20,394 nt of DNA from Gammaproteobacteria bacterium (GTDB lineage Bacteria; Pseudomonadota; Gammaproteobacteria; Acidiferrobacterales; SZUA-150): contig JAOUNW010000015.1 in the NCBI GenBank assembly GCA_029880755.1, forward strand, positions 1 through 20,394, written 5' to 3'. The notes beneath the pieces were generated by a model. That model worked only from the letters and a program-made list of their open reading frames with translations, made no database searches and had not been told where the DNA came from. Positions 8,394 to 15,566 of the stretch are shown here, one piece after another. Numbering within the stretch: position 1 is the stretch's first letter; each line of letters starts with the position of its first letter. Made by a program: the position numbers and the translations under genes.

Positions 8394-8422
8394 ACAATAC
8401 CTAAATACGGGGGAAAAGTCAG
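8394..8422 (-). promoter_or_regulatory. Candidate sigma70 promoter for rpoZ-spoT unit
   Basis: On the minus strand CTGACT (-35, four of six), 17 bases, then TATTGT (-10, four of six). It lies after the gmk terminator and about 75 bases before the rpoZ start. The leader would contain two copies of GCGGCCC (minus strand; plus-strand GGGCCGC at 8356-8362 and 8374-8380), 18 bases apart. This is consensus matching only. Confidence 0.4.
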
Positions 8423-8433
8423 CGGAAAAGTAA

Positions 8434-8456
8434 CAAAAAGAAGGGGATACACCCCT
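8434..8456 (-). terminator. Intrinsic terminator after gmk
   Basis: On the minus strand AGGGG, a five-base loop, CCCCT, then TTCTTTTTG. The hairpin occupies 8442-8456 and includes most of the gmk TAG stop codon. The short GC stem with U-rich tract fits a rho-independent terminator and separates yicC-gmk from rpoZ-spoT. Confidence 0.65.
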
Positions 8457-9063
8457 AGTTTGCCAGTAAATCTTCAATATCGAGGGTTATGCGCCGGGCC
8501 TGTTCGGGATACCCCTCAATGATGGCCATAAGATCCGCCAGGGCTGAGTCAAAAACGTCATTTACTACCAGAAAATCAAACTCATGGCAGTGGTTCATTT
8601 CAGACACGGCATCGCGCATACGCCGGGCGATAATCTCCTCCGAGTCCTGGCCCCGGCCCCGAAGCCGTTGTTCCAGCGCCTCCTTTGACGGTGGCAGGAT
8701 AAAGATGCTGATGGCATCAGCCCACTGGGCCTTGATTTCTCGCATCCCCTGCCAATCGATATCCAGCAGCACATGTTTACCCTGGGCCAGCTCGGTTTCC
8801 ACCGCCGCCCGCGAGGTGCCGTAGTAGTTGTCAAATACCTTGGCATACTCCAGAAAATCTCCCGCCTGGACCATGGTCTGGAATGCTTCAGGAGTGACAA
8901 AGTGGTAATCCACGCCATCCACCTCCCCGGGCCGGGGGGCACGGGTGGTATGCGACACGGAAACACTGATGTTGGCATTAGCCTCGCGCAAAGCCTTCGC
9001 CAGACTGCTTTTGCCTCCGCCCGAAGGGGCTGACAAAATAATGAGGGAGCCCCTGCTACTCAA
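8455..9063 (-). CDS. gmk: Guanylate kinase
   Basis: Phosphorylates GMP to GDP with ATP in the cytosol, supplying GTP/dGTP and the precursor of (p)ppGpp. From the TTG at 9063 the protein is 202 residues and starts MSSRGSLIILSAPSGGGKSS, which lines up with the E. coli start. The P-loop (13-20) is followed by VSHTTRAPRPGE (GMP-binding arginines), NYYGTSR, LDIDWQGMREI and LRGRGQDSEE (lid). In-frame TTG at 9093 and GTG at 9081 would add 10 or 6 residues; I prefer 9063 on length and because it overlaps the yicC stop by only 8 bases. Coupled to yicC upstream and ended by a hairpin at its stop codon. Confidence 0.95.
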   Translation of the reverse strand: MSSRGSLIILSAPSGGGKSSLAKALREANANISVSVSHTTRAPRPGEVDGVDYHFVTPEAFQTMVQAGDFLEYAKVFDNYYGTSRAAVETELAQGKHVLLDIDWQGMREIKAQWADAISIFILPPSKEALEQRLRGRGQDSEEIIARRMRDAVSEMNHCHEFDFLVVNDVFDSALADLMAIIEGYPEQARRITLDIEDLLAN

Positions 9064-9919
9064 TGTTCTGTACCTGCTCACGCATTTGCTCAATCAGCAC
9101 CTTCAGGTCCACCGAGGCATTGGTCAACCGGATATCCGTGGCCTTGGAGCCCAGGGTGTTGGCTTCCCGGTTCAGTTCCTGCATCAGAAAATCCAGACGC
9201 CGGCCAATGGGCCCTTTTTTGTTAATCACCCGGGTCACCTCCTGCAGATGGGTCTCAAGCCGATCCAGCTCTTCATCCACATCGGTCTTCTGGGCAAACA
9301 GGGCGATCTCCTGCTCCAGCCGCTCTGGGTCCAACTGTTGCTTGATTTCCTCCAGCCGCGACTTTATGCGTGAACGGAAGTTTTCCATGATCTCGGGCAG
9401 GGCCTGCTTTACCTGGGCCACGATATCAGCCATGGCGCTCAGGCGCTGCTCAATGATCTGTTTCAGACGTCCACCTTCCCGCCCCCGGGTATCAATAAGC
9501 TCATCCAGAGCCTGGTCCAGTAGGCCCAGGGCCTGCTCCTGCAAGGTATCCAGATCGATGGCCGGAGTCTTCAACACCCCCTGCCAACGTAACAGATCCA
9601 TAGCCGACAGCGGCGCAGTCGGTGCAATGGCCGAAATCTTGGCAGCGGCCCCAAGAAGCCTGGCGAGCATGTCTTCATCCACTTCGAATTCGTCTGATTT
9701 GTTGTTAACTGTTTGAAAACGAAGTCCTAAATCCACTTTTCCACGGCCAAGACGCTTGCTTACCTGCTCCCGCACCTTAGGCTCAATGCGGCGCAGCTCT
9801 TCCGGCAGACGCAGCGCCAGCTCCAGGTAGCGATGGTTAACGGAGCGTAATTCCCAAATGAGTTCTCCCCAGGGGGTGTCTGCCTCGCGGCGGGCGAAAG
9901 CGGTCATACTTAACGGCAT
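9056..9919 (-). CDS. yicC: YicC family endoribonuclease
   Basis: 287 residues, full length. The N-terminal signature MPLSMTAFARRE and RSVNHRYLEL, and the C-terminal GRRLDFLMQELNREANTLGS and VLIEQMREQVQNIE, are nearly the same as in E. coli YicC. The family is a Mn2+-dependent endoribonuclease; in E. coli YicC promotes decay of the small RNA RyhB with PNPase. The middle of the protein is charged and helical, with coiled-coil character. The ATG at 9919 is preceded by AGGTG. Overlap with gmk and divergence from the kinase-PP2C-rph group put two RNA-processing genes (yicC, rph) close together. Confidence 0.94.
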   Translation of the reverse strand: MPLSMTAFARREADTPWGELIWELRSVNHRYLELALRLPEELRRIEPKVREQVSKRLGRGKVDLGLRFQTVNNKSDEFEVDEDMLARLLGAAAKISAIAPTAPLSAMDLLRWQGVLKTPAIDLDTLQEQALGLLDQALDELIDTRGREGGRLKQIIEQRLSAMADIVAQVKQALPEIMENFRSRIKSRLEEIKQQLDPERLEQEIALFAQKTDVDEELDRLETHLQEVTRVINKKGPIGRRLDFLMQELNREANTLGSKATDIRLTNASVDLKVLIEQMREQVQNIE

Positions 9920-10046
9920 ATCTGCACCTATACTGTAATGAGGACGTGAAAACTACCCTGTAAAAAAGAAGCGCAACCATACCGAAAAATGGGCTACTTT
10001 TATAATGTCAGAAGGAAACAAGTAACCCGGCCCCCGGTTTAGAGAC

Positions 10047-10075
10047 TTAACATACTGTATTATATGACTTATTTT
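10047..10075 (+). promoter_or_regulatory. Candidate sigma70 promoter for the kinase-phosphatase unit
   Basis: TTAACA (-35, five of six) at 10047-10052, 17 bases, then TATTTT (-10, four of six) at 10070-10075. It lies about 65 bases before the preferred kinase start, in the 220-base divergent gap with yicC. The same gap holds an isolated perfect TATAAT at 10001 without a recognisable -35. Confidence 0.35.
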
Positions 10076-10140
10076 CGAGAACACGTTGCTGACACCTGGC
10101 CGAAGGCGATACCCATTTTTGCTGGCAGGTGGTTACGATA

Positions 10141-11079
10141 GTGAAAATCATGAGAATAAAACGCGCGCTGCCAAAAGGAGTTGAGCTGGAAAACTACACC
10201 ATAGAGAAAACACTCGGTGGTGGCGGTTTCAGTATCGTGTATCTGGCAACCGACAGGGACAACGGCGAGAAAGTGGTGATCAAGGAATACATGCCCATGA
10301 ATCACGCCAAACGCAGCAAGGACCACAGCGTTGGTTGCGGCTCCGAAGAAAGTCTTCGGTCATTCAAGATCGGGTTCAAGCGCTTTATCGAAGAAGCAGG
10401 CGCCCTGGCAAAACTCAACCACCCCAATATCGTACGTGTTACCAATTTTTTCCGGGCCAACAACACCGTATACATGGTCATGACCTATGAAAAAGGAAAG
10501 GACCTTCGCTACTACATCAAGCAATACGAAGGCGGCCTGACAGAAAAATTTATTCGCACCGTGTTTCCTGAGTTATTGCTGGGACTACAGGAATTGCACA
10601 ACAACAATTTATTACATCTCGACATTAAACCGGCCAATATTTTTTTGCGGCCCGGTGGCAAGCCCTTGTTACTGGATTTTGGCGCTGCACGGGAAGCAGC
10701 CATCGACAACCGGCCCAATGGCCCGCACACACTCACCAAAGGTTTTGCGCCTATCGAACAACACCAGCACAAGAGCGTGGGCCCCTGGTCCGACTTTTAT
10801 GCCCTGGGTGCATCCATGTATGCCTGCCTGACAGGCAAGGCACCACCACCATCTACCTCACGTATCAAAAAAGATACCTTGAAGCCGGTGGCCTGCACTA
10901 GCTTCGATCGCGACTATTCGCCAAGACTGCTTGAAACCATCGATTGGTGTCTTGAGTTACACCATGCTGACCGCCCGCAAAGTGCCGAAGAGTTATTGCA
11001 AATGTTCCAGCAAGACGTTGATACCGATGAGAGCCAGCCCTGGTACCTGGCACCCATAAAACTCCCCTGGAGCAAATAA
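10141..11079 (+). CDS. Soluble Hanks-type serine/threonine protein kinase
   Basis: 312 residues from the GTG at 10141, chosen because AGGTGG lies eight bases upstream; a GTG at 10129 and an ATG at 10150 are alternatives. A single kinase domain fills the protein: Gly-rich loop LGGGGFSIVY, VVIKEY with Lys48 (ATP anchor), HLDIKPANI (159-167) with catalytic Asp161, DFG (179-181), activation-segment GFAPIEQ, SDFYALG (subdomain IX) and DRP Arg278. No membrane helix or sensor domain is visible, unlike PknB/PpkA receptors. The HRD arginine is Leu, a non-RD kinase, so it may not need activation-loop phosphorylation (inference). Twelve bases downstream is a PP2C gene, the expected antagonist. Substrates are unknown. 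A type VI secretion link is not supported by the surrounding genes. Confidence 0.92.
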   Translation: MKIMRIKRALPKGVELENYTIEKTLGGGGFSIVYLATDRDNGEKVVIKEYMPMNHAKRSKDHSVGCGSEESLRSFKIGFKRFIEEAGALAKLNHPNIVRVTNFFRANNTVYMVMTYEKGKDLRYYIKQYEGGLTEKFIRTVFPELLLGLQELHNNNLLHLDIKPANIFLRPGGKPLLLDFGAAREAAIDNRPNGPHTLTKGFAPIEQHQHKSVGPWSDFYALGASMYACLTGKAPPPSTSRIKKDTLKPVACTSFDRDYSPRLLETIDWCLELHHADRPQSAEELLQMFQQDVDTDESQPWYLAPIKLPWSK

Positions 11080-11091
11080 GCGACCAATACC

Positions 11092-12066
11092 ATGAAATAC
11101 GAAATCGGCTTTCATTCACTGCAAGGCGCCCGATCCAGCAACCAGGATCGAGTCGCCTATGCGGAACGTGATAACGCGGTGTTTATGGTTTTAGCCGATG
11201 GTCTGGGCGGCCATGCCGGCGGCTCTATTGCAGCAGAGATTGCAACCAAATGGTCCATCCAGACATTCAAGTCACTGAAACAGCCTGTAATCACCCAGCC
11301 ATCAGCCTTTCTGGCCCTCACCATGATTCAGGCCCACGACCAGATTGTCAGCTACAGCAAGGTGAAATTTCCGAAAATGCATCCACGCACCACCTGTGTC
11401 TACTGTCTGGTGCAGGATGGTTACGCCTACTGGGCACACGTGGGTGACAGCCGCCTGTATCATTTCCGGGGCGACAAGTTACTGGAGCGCACCCACGACC
11501 ACAGTACGGTGGAACAAATGTTTTTGCGGGGATTGATAACAGAAGAGGATATGCGCAGCCACCCGCAAAAGAACCACATCACCCGCTGCCTGGGTGGTAA
11601 TCATAGGCCTGAGGTTGAACTTGGCAATGAGGTCAGACTGGAGAAAGACGACAGATTATTATTGTGCAGCGACGGAGTCTGGGAGGCCTTTGATATAGAC
11701 ACTATTATATCTTTTATGAAAAGACAGCCTTTGGACGAAGGCGTAGAGGAAATGCTGCACACAGCAGAAGACAAAATGAAACAGGTGTGCGACAACATCA
11801 CAGCCATAGGCCTGAACTGGTATGACAAGGCAGCCACCAATCTGCCGCTGCAAAATCTCGGCAGCGCCGCCATTGATCAGAAAAATTTGCTGGATCCGGT
11901 CAAATCACCATCAACTAAAAAGAAGCCCGCAAACAAGCCTGCGGATACAACAGCAAAACCCACGCCCATCAAACAGACCTCGCCGAGCAACAAAAGAGAG
12001 GAAGTAAAACAGGAAATCGAAGAGCTGGAAAACTTTCTGGCGAATCAACAGAAAAAACCACTTTAG
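11092..12066 (+). CDS. PP2C-family Ser/Thr protein phosphatase with charged C-terminal tail
   Basis: 324 residues. PP2C catalytic core about 1-243: NQDR with Asp19, ADGLGGHAGG with metal ligand Asp36, PRTTCV (98-103), AHVGDSRLY, HDHS, LLLCSDGVWE with Asp194, and DNITAIGL with Asp234. This is a complete two-metal site, so the enzyme should be active. Residues about 270-300 are a Lys/Pro/Thr-rich linker, and 301-324 (KREEVKQEIEELENFL) read as a short amphipathic or coiled-coil helix. No membrane segment. It probably removes phosphate placed by the kinase 12 bases upstream, as in other Stk/Stp pairs. The tail is not part of the standard domain and could be a partner-docking element (inference). 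Confidence 0.93.
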   Translation: MKYEIGFHSLQGARSSNQDRVAYAERDNAVFMVLADGLGGHAGGSIAAEIATKWSIQTFKSLKQPVITQPSAFLALTMIQAHDQIVSYSKVKFPKMHPRTTCVYCLVQDGYAYWAHVGDSRLYHFRGDKLLERTHDHSTVEQMFLRGLITEEDMRSHPQKNHITRCLGGNHRPEVELGNEVRLEKDDRLLLCSDGVWEAFDIDTIISFMKRQPLDEGVEEMLHTAEDKMKQVCDNITAIGLNWYDKAATNLPLQNLGSAAIDQKNLLDPVKSPSTKKKPANKPADTTAKPTPIKQTSPSNKREEVKQEIEELENFLANQQKKPL

Positions 12067-12079
12067 GTGTCGTCAACTT

Positions 12080-12104
12080 GGTCGGCCGCTATGCGGCCCG
12101 GACC
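12080..12104 (+). other. GC-rich hairpin between PP2C gene and rph
   Basis: GGTC-GGCCGC, a three-base loop TAT, GCGGCC, two unpaired bases, then GACC. It starts 14 bases after the PP2C stop. No T-tract follows directly, so a classical terminator is doubtful; an mRNA 3'-end stabiliser or partial terminator is possible. A TATCAT at 12129-12134 could be a weak -10 for rph, though no clear -35 is seen. Confidence 0.45.
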
Positions 12105-12167
12105 GTGTGCCTTGTCTCTATTTTGGGGTATCATGCGCGCCCCGAAAAGAACATATGAGAAAGACGC

Positions 12168-12884
12168 ATGAGACCCAGCGGACGAAAAAACGACGAAATA
12201 CGAAATATCAAGATTACCCGCAACTATACCCGTCACGCCGAAGGCTCGGTTCTGGTGGAATTTGGCAATACCCAGGTACTGTGCAACGCCACAGTGGAAA
12301 CAAAGGTACCCCATTTCCTTAAAGGGCAGAACCGAGGATGGATAACCGCTGAATACGGTATGTTGCCGCGTTCTACAGGGCAACGTATGCAACGCGAAGC
12401 CGCAAAAGGAAAACAGGGCGGACGTACGCTGGAGATACAGCGCCTTATAGGACGATCCCTTAGAGCAGCGGTTGATCTTGACATGTTAGGGGAACACACG
12501 CTGACGATCGATTGTGATGTCATTCAGGCCGACGGCGGCACCCGCACTGCCTCCATTACTGGCGGCTGTGTCGCCCTGGTTGATGCGTTGTCTTACATGA
12601 AAGAAAACAAACTGATCGCCAAGGACCCACTGAAACGGTTAGTGGCATCGGTATCGACAGGCGTCTACAACGGCGAAGTGATTCTGGACCTGGATTACGA
12701 CGAAGACTCCAATGCTGAAACCGATATGAACTTTGTCATGGATGATAGTGGCCGCTTTATTGAAATACAGGGTACTGCTGAAGCAGAGCCTTTCACCAAA
12801 GATGAAATGAACGCCATGACAGATTTTGCCCAAGCCGGTATCCAGACGTTGATGCAACATCAGCGCAGGGCGCTCGGACTATAA
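12168..12884 (+). CDS. rph: Ribonuclease PH
   Basis: Phosphorolytic 3'-to-5' exoribonuclease that trims tRNA 3' ends and helps degrade structured RNA; forms a hexameric ring. 238 residues, the same as full-length family members, with no C-terminal frameshift of the kind known in E. coli K-12. Motifs: MRPSGR start, NTQVLCNATVE, GRTLEIQRLIGRSLRA (phosphate-site arginine 86), DGGTRTASITGG, and the acidic metal cluster DLDYDEDSNAETDMN (174-188). It is followed 16 bases later by rdgB. The rph-rdgB pair is widely conserved. Confidence 0.97.
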   Translation: MRPSGRKNDEIRNIKITRNYTRHAEGSVLVEFGNTQVLCNATVETKVPHFLKGQNRGWITAEYGMLPRSTGQRMQREAAKGKQGGRTLEIQRLIGRSLRAAVDLDMLGEHTLTIDCDVIQADGGTRTASITGGCVALVDALSYMKENKLIAKDPLKRLVASVSTGVYNGEVILDLDYDEDSNAETDMNFVMDDSGRFIEIQGTAEAEPFTKDEMNAMTDFAQAGIQTLMQHQRRALGL

Positions 12885-12900
12885 TCGATCGACTTCAGCC

Positions 12901-13509
12901 ATGACACAGAAAATAGTATTGGCCTCCGGCAATGTTGGTAAGGTTCGCGAAATTGGCGAGCTGCTAGCAGATACATCTCTGATTGTAGTGCCTCAGACTG
13001 AGTTCAATGTGGAAGAAGTAGACGAAACCGGCCTGACATTTGTGGAAAATGCCATCCTCAAGGCACGCAATGCCGCAATACATACAGGCCTGCCGGCAAT
13101 TGCTGACGACTCTGGGCTGGAGGTGGACGCGCTCAACGGTGAACCGGGGATCTATTCAGCGCGTTACGCCGGAAAGGGCGCCAGCGACGCCGACAATCTG
13201 GAAAAGGTGCTTGATGCCTTAAAAGATGTACCGGAAGCAAAACGTAGCGCCCGCTTCCAGTGTGTCATGGTTTATTTCCGCCATGGAAGCGACCCCACGC
13301 CGCTGATATGCCAGGGCACATGGGAAGGACAGATTCTATTTAAGCCAGTTGGCGAAAATGGTTTTGGTTACGATCCGATTTTTTTTGTGCCCGGCGAAAA
13401 TTGCTCAGCGGCACAGCTGGCACCGGAACAAAAAAATCGCCTAAGCCATCGCGGCCAGGCGCTCACCAAACTGGTAACGGCGCTTCACTCGTTGCGTTTT
13501 GAAAGGTAG
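12901..13509 (+). CDS. rdgB: dITP/XTP pyrophosphatase (RdgB/HAM1 family)
   Basis: Hydrolyses dITP, ITP and XTP to monophosphates, keeping deaminated purines out of DNA and RNA. 202 residues, typical. Family landmarks: ASGNVGK (8-14), ADDSGLEVDAL (68-78), YSARYAG (85-91), FQCVMVYF, GFGYDPIF (154-161) and LSHRGQA (181-187). Cytosolic dimer by family knowledge. It lies 16 bases after rph, so probably shares its transcript. A small CCGGA/TCCGG hairpin lies between its stop and the convergent gene. Confidence 0.96.
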   Translation: MTQKIVLASGNVGKVREIGELLADTSLIVVPQTEFNVEEVDETGLTFVENAILKARNAAIHTGLPAIADDSGLEVDALNGEPGIYSARYAGKGASDADNLEKVLDALKDVPEAKRSARFQCVMVYFRHGSDPTPLICQGTWEGQILFKPVGENGFGYDPIFFVPGENCSAAQLAPEQKNRLSHRGQALTKLVTALHSLRFER

Positions 13510-13515
13510 TAGAAC

Positions 13516-13529
13516 CCGGACTTTTCCGG
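13516..13529. other. Small hairpin between convergent genes
   Basis: CCGGA-CTTT-TCCGG occupies the 27-base gap between rdgB and the CheZ-like gene. It could help end transcription from both sides, but it lacks a T-tract on either strand and the stem is only five pairs. Confidence 0.35.
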
Positions 13530-13536
13530 CAAACCG

Positions 13537-14109
13537 TTAGAACATCTCGATGTCGTCATCCCTGGCCTTCGACTGACTTCGGTACTCTTCCGAAATCTTC
13601 AACGCCTCTTCTACTGTAGCGCCATTAATGATGGCTTCGAACATGGCCTTGTCCGCATCCAGTGTGTACTTGGATTTGATCATCTCCTGTAAACCCAGCC
13701 ACTCATAAGGACTGTAGAGTTTTTCCGGATCATTAATAAGCGCGGCCAGGGACTCCAGACTGTAGCTTACGTGAGACAGGCGCTGGGCCAGGATATCGTA
13801 GAACTGAAAGGCGATAATGGCGGCCTGAACACGCTCTGTTACGGATTTGCAATGATCTTCAATGATATCTTTTTCTTTTGAACCGGACAGGCTATTGGCC
13901 GCCTGGGCAATAACTTTGGTGTTGCCTACGACCGAGGTGAAGGATTCCGCTAAAGCGGTCACCGAGTCATCGCCCCCACTCATGGATTTTTCAATCTGGG
14001 CTACAGACAGGTTTAACATCATGACCGTCTCACGCACCTGACTCCAGCCTAGATCCGGGTTAGCGGGGACAATAGGCTGAACATTGGATTCTTCGGATTT
14101 TTTGCTCAT
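13537..14109 (-). CDS. Uncharacterised helical protein with CheZ-like signature
   Basis: 190 residues, no signal peptide or membrane segment, predicted almost wholly helical. I do not recognise a named family with certainty. The central helix AFQFYDILAQRLSHV (100-114) can be laid on the CheZ catalytic helix (AQDFQDLTGQVI in E. coli), keeping Asp105 and Gln109 at the D-x3-Q spacing CheZ uses to dephosphorylate CheY. The C-terminus RDDDIEMF recalls the acidic, Phe-ending CheY-binding tail of CheZ. The second half (YSPYEWLGLQEMIKSKYTL, then GATVEEALK) looks conserved but is not part of CheZ. It may be a phosphatase or scaffold for a response regulator; this is inference. No che or flagellar gene lies nearby. 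It is divergent from hemW and convergent with rdgB. Confidence 0.75.
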   Translation of the reverse strand: MSKKSEESNVQPIVPANPDLGWSQVRETVMMLNLSVAQIEKSMSGGDDSVTALAESFTSVVGNTKVIAQAANSLSGSKEKDIIEDHCKSVTERVQAAIIAFQFYDILAQRLSHVSYSLESLAALINDPEKLYSPYEWLGLQEMIKSKYTLDADKAMFEAIINGATVEEALKISEEYRSQSKARDDDIEMF

Positions 14110-14147
14110 AGTAGGTGATTCCTGTGGTAGAAGGTCATGGATTACTC

Positions 14148-14176
14148 CGTATAAGGGAATGGCGCATTGGCTCCAA
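14148..14176 (-). promoter_or_regulatory. Candidate promoter for the CheZ-like gene
   Basis: On the minus strand TTGGAG, 17 bases, TATACG (three and four matches of six). It would start transcription about 30-40 bases before the ATG at 14109, which has AGGA ten bases upstream. A consensus match to the sigma28 flagellar promoter was looked for in this gap and not found. Confidence 0.35.
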
Positions 14177-14330
14177 GGCGTTCCACCTGCCTTGCCCGAT
14201 CACCCCGCCCCGATCCCGGAACACTCCTTTAACTATCGCACCAAATGGCGAATTTTCCAGTTGACCCGGGAGTTGATTCCCCTCTTATTTATACGTCCAT
14301 TTGGCCCATACGCGGTCGATTAGACTTCCG

Positions 14331-14339
14331 TGCTATGAT
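14331..14339 (+). promoter_or_regulatory. Candidate extended -10 promoter for hemW
   Basis: TGC followed by TATGAT (five of six to the -10 consensus) gives the extended TG-n -10 form. No convincing -35 is seen 16-18 bases upstream. It is 31 bases before the hemW GTG, giving a short leader. Confidence 0.4.
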
Positions 14340-14369
14340 GCCAAACCCTGAAACATGCCTTAATTCAAA

Positions 14370-15566
14370 GTGTTTTCTTTCTCTCAACTGCCTCCGCTCG
14401 GCCTATACATTCACATCCCCTGGTGCGTCAGGAAATGTCCCTATTGTGACTTTAATTCTCACGAGGCACGTTTACCGCTGGATGAATCCGCCTATATCGA
14501 TGCCCTGATTCGGGATTTGGAACAGGAGCTGCCGCAGACCTGGGGCCGCCGCGTGGTCTCCATCTATATCGGTGGTGGTACCCCTAGCCTGATTTCTCCG
14601 ACACAAATCGGCCGACTGATCTCGCAAATCCGCGCCAGACTCAACTGCATCCCTGGAATCGAGATTTCCCTTGAGGCCAATCCCGGCACCATCAATCCGG
14701 CAACACTTAGCGGGCTTCGCGAGGCGGGCATTAATCGTTTGTCCATTGGCGTCCAGAGTTTTGACAACACCAGCCTGCAACAGCTTGGCCGGATTCATGA
14801 TGAACAAGAAGCGCGCAACGCAGTGGACGCTGCCAGAGAGGCGGGTTTTAGCAATATGAACCTGGACTTAATGTTTGGACTGCCCCAGCAATCCATGGCA
14901 ATGGCACTGGATGACCTGAGCAGCGCCATTGATCTGGCACCCACCCACCTGTCTTTGTATCAACTCACCATTGAACCTAATACCGTCTTCCATGTACATC
15001 CGCCGTCCCTTCCGGAAGAAGATATGATCTGGGAAATGCAACAAGCGCTGCACGACAAGCTCAAGGCCGGCGGCTATCTTCACTATGAGGTGTCGGCGTT
15101 TTCCCGACCAGGCTCCCCCTGTCAACACAACCAGAATTACTGGCAGTTTGGCGATTATATTGGGATCGGTGCCGGCGCCCACGGCAAGATTACAACACCC
15201 GATGAAGTCAGGCGCTATTGGAAATTGAAACAACCCAAGGCATATATGGATCATGCAGGTTCGGATAAAGCCATTGGTGGACAGCACACCCTAAATCGAA
15301 GTGATATGGTTTTTGAATTTATGTTGAATGCCATGCGCTTGAGACAGGGATTTTCACCGGCTTTATTTCAGGCCCATACAGGCCTGCCTGTAAGTGCTGC
15401 GGAACCGGCACTGCATCTGGCCGAAGAGAAGAAGCTGATTACCTGGACTCCGACACTGATACAACCGACAGAACTGGGTCACCGGTTTTTAAATGATTTG
15501 CTGCAGTTGTTTCTCCATTGCGAAGAGCCGGGCCAGAATATCCAGGTTGAACATTCGCGCTCATGA
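14370..15566 (+). CDS. hemW: Radical SAM heme chaperone HemW
   Basis: 398 residues. YIHIPWCVRKCPYCDF carries the radical SAM CxxxCxxC cysteines (19, 23, 26), with GGGTPS (68-73) as the SAM amino-group site. HNQNYW (253-258) is the HNxxYW motif that separates HemW, a heme-binding chaperone for heme delivery to respiratory proteins, from true coproporphyrinogen dehydrogenase HemN. The C-terminal HemN-like helical domain is complete. The GTG at 14370 is the first usable start after an in-frame TAA at 14361; no strong ribosome site precedes it. Often annotated hemN-like or yggW in older records. The stop overlaps the next gene by four bases (ATGA). Confidence 0.94.
   Translation: MFSFSQLPPLGLYIHIPWCVRKCPYCDFNSHEARLPLDESAYIDALIRDLEQELPQTWGRRVVSIYIGGGTPSLISPTQIGRLISQIRARLNCIPGIEISLEANPGTINPATLSGLREAGINRLSIGVQSFDNTSLQQLGRIHDEQEARNAVDAAREAGFSNMNLDLMFGLPQQSMAMALDDLSSAIDLAPTHLSLYQLTIEPNTVFHVHPPSLPEEDMIWEMQQALHDKLKAGGYLHYEVSAFSRPGSPCQHNQNYWQFGDYIGIGAGAHGKITTPDEVRRYWKLKQPKAYMDHAGSDKAIGGQHTLNRSDMVFEFMLNAMRLRQGFSPALFQAHTGLPVSAAEPALHLAEEKKLITWTPTLIQPTELGHRFLNDLLQLFLHCEEPGQNIQVEHSRS

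Noticed and set aside
9063..9716. 217-codon Ser/Arg-rich plus-strand frame inside yicC
   Set aside because: Low-complexity antisense translation of a highly conserved gene.
10001..10006. Perfect TATAAT as the kinase promoter
   Set aside because: No -35-like hexamer at 16-18 bases; the element at 10047-10075 has a better overall layout.
10141..12066. Type VI secretion PpkA/PppA regulatory pair
   Set aside because: No secretion genes in the window and the kinase lacks the membrane and periplasmic parts of PpkA.
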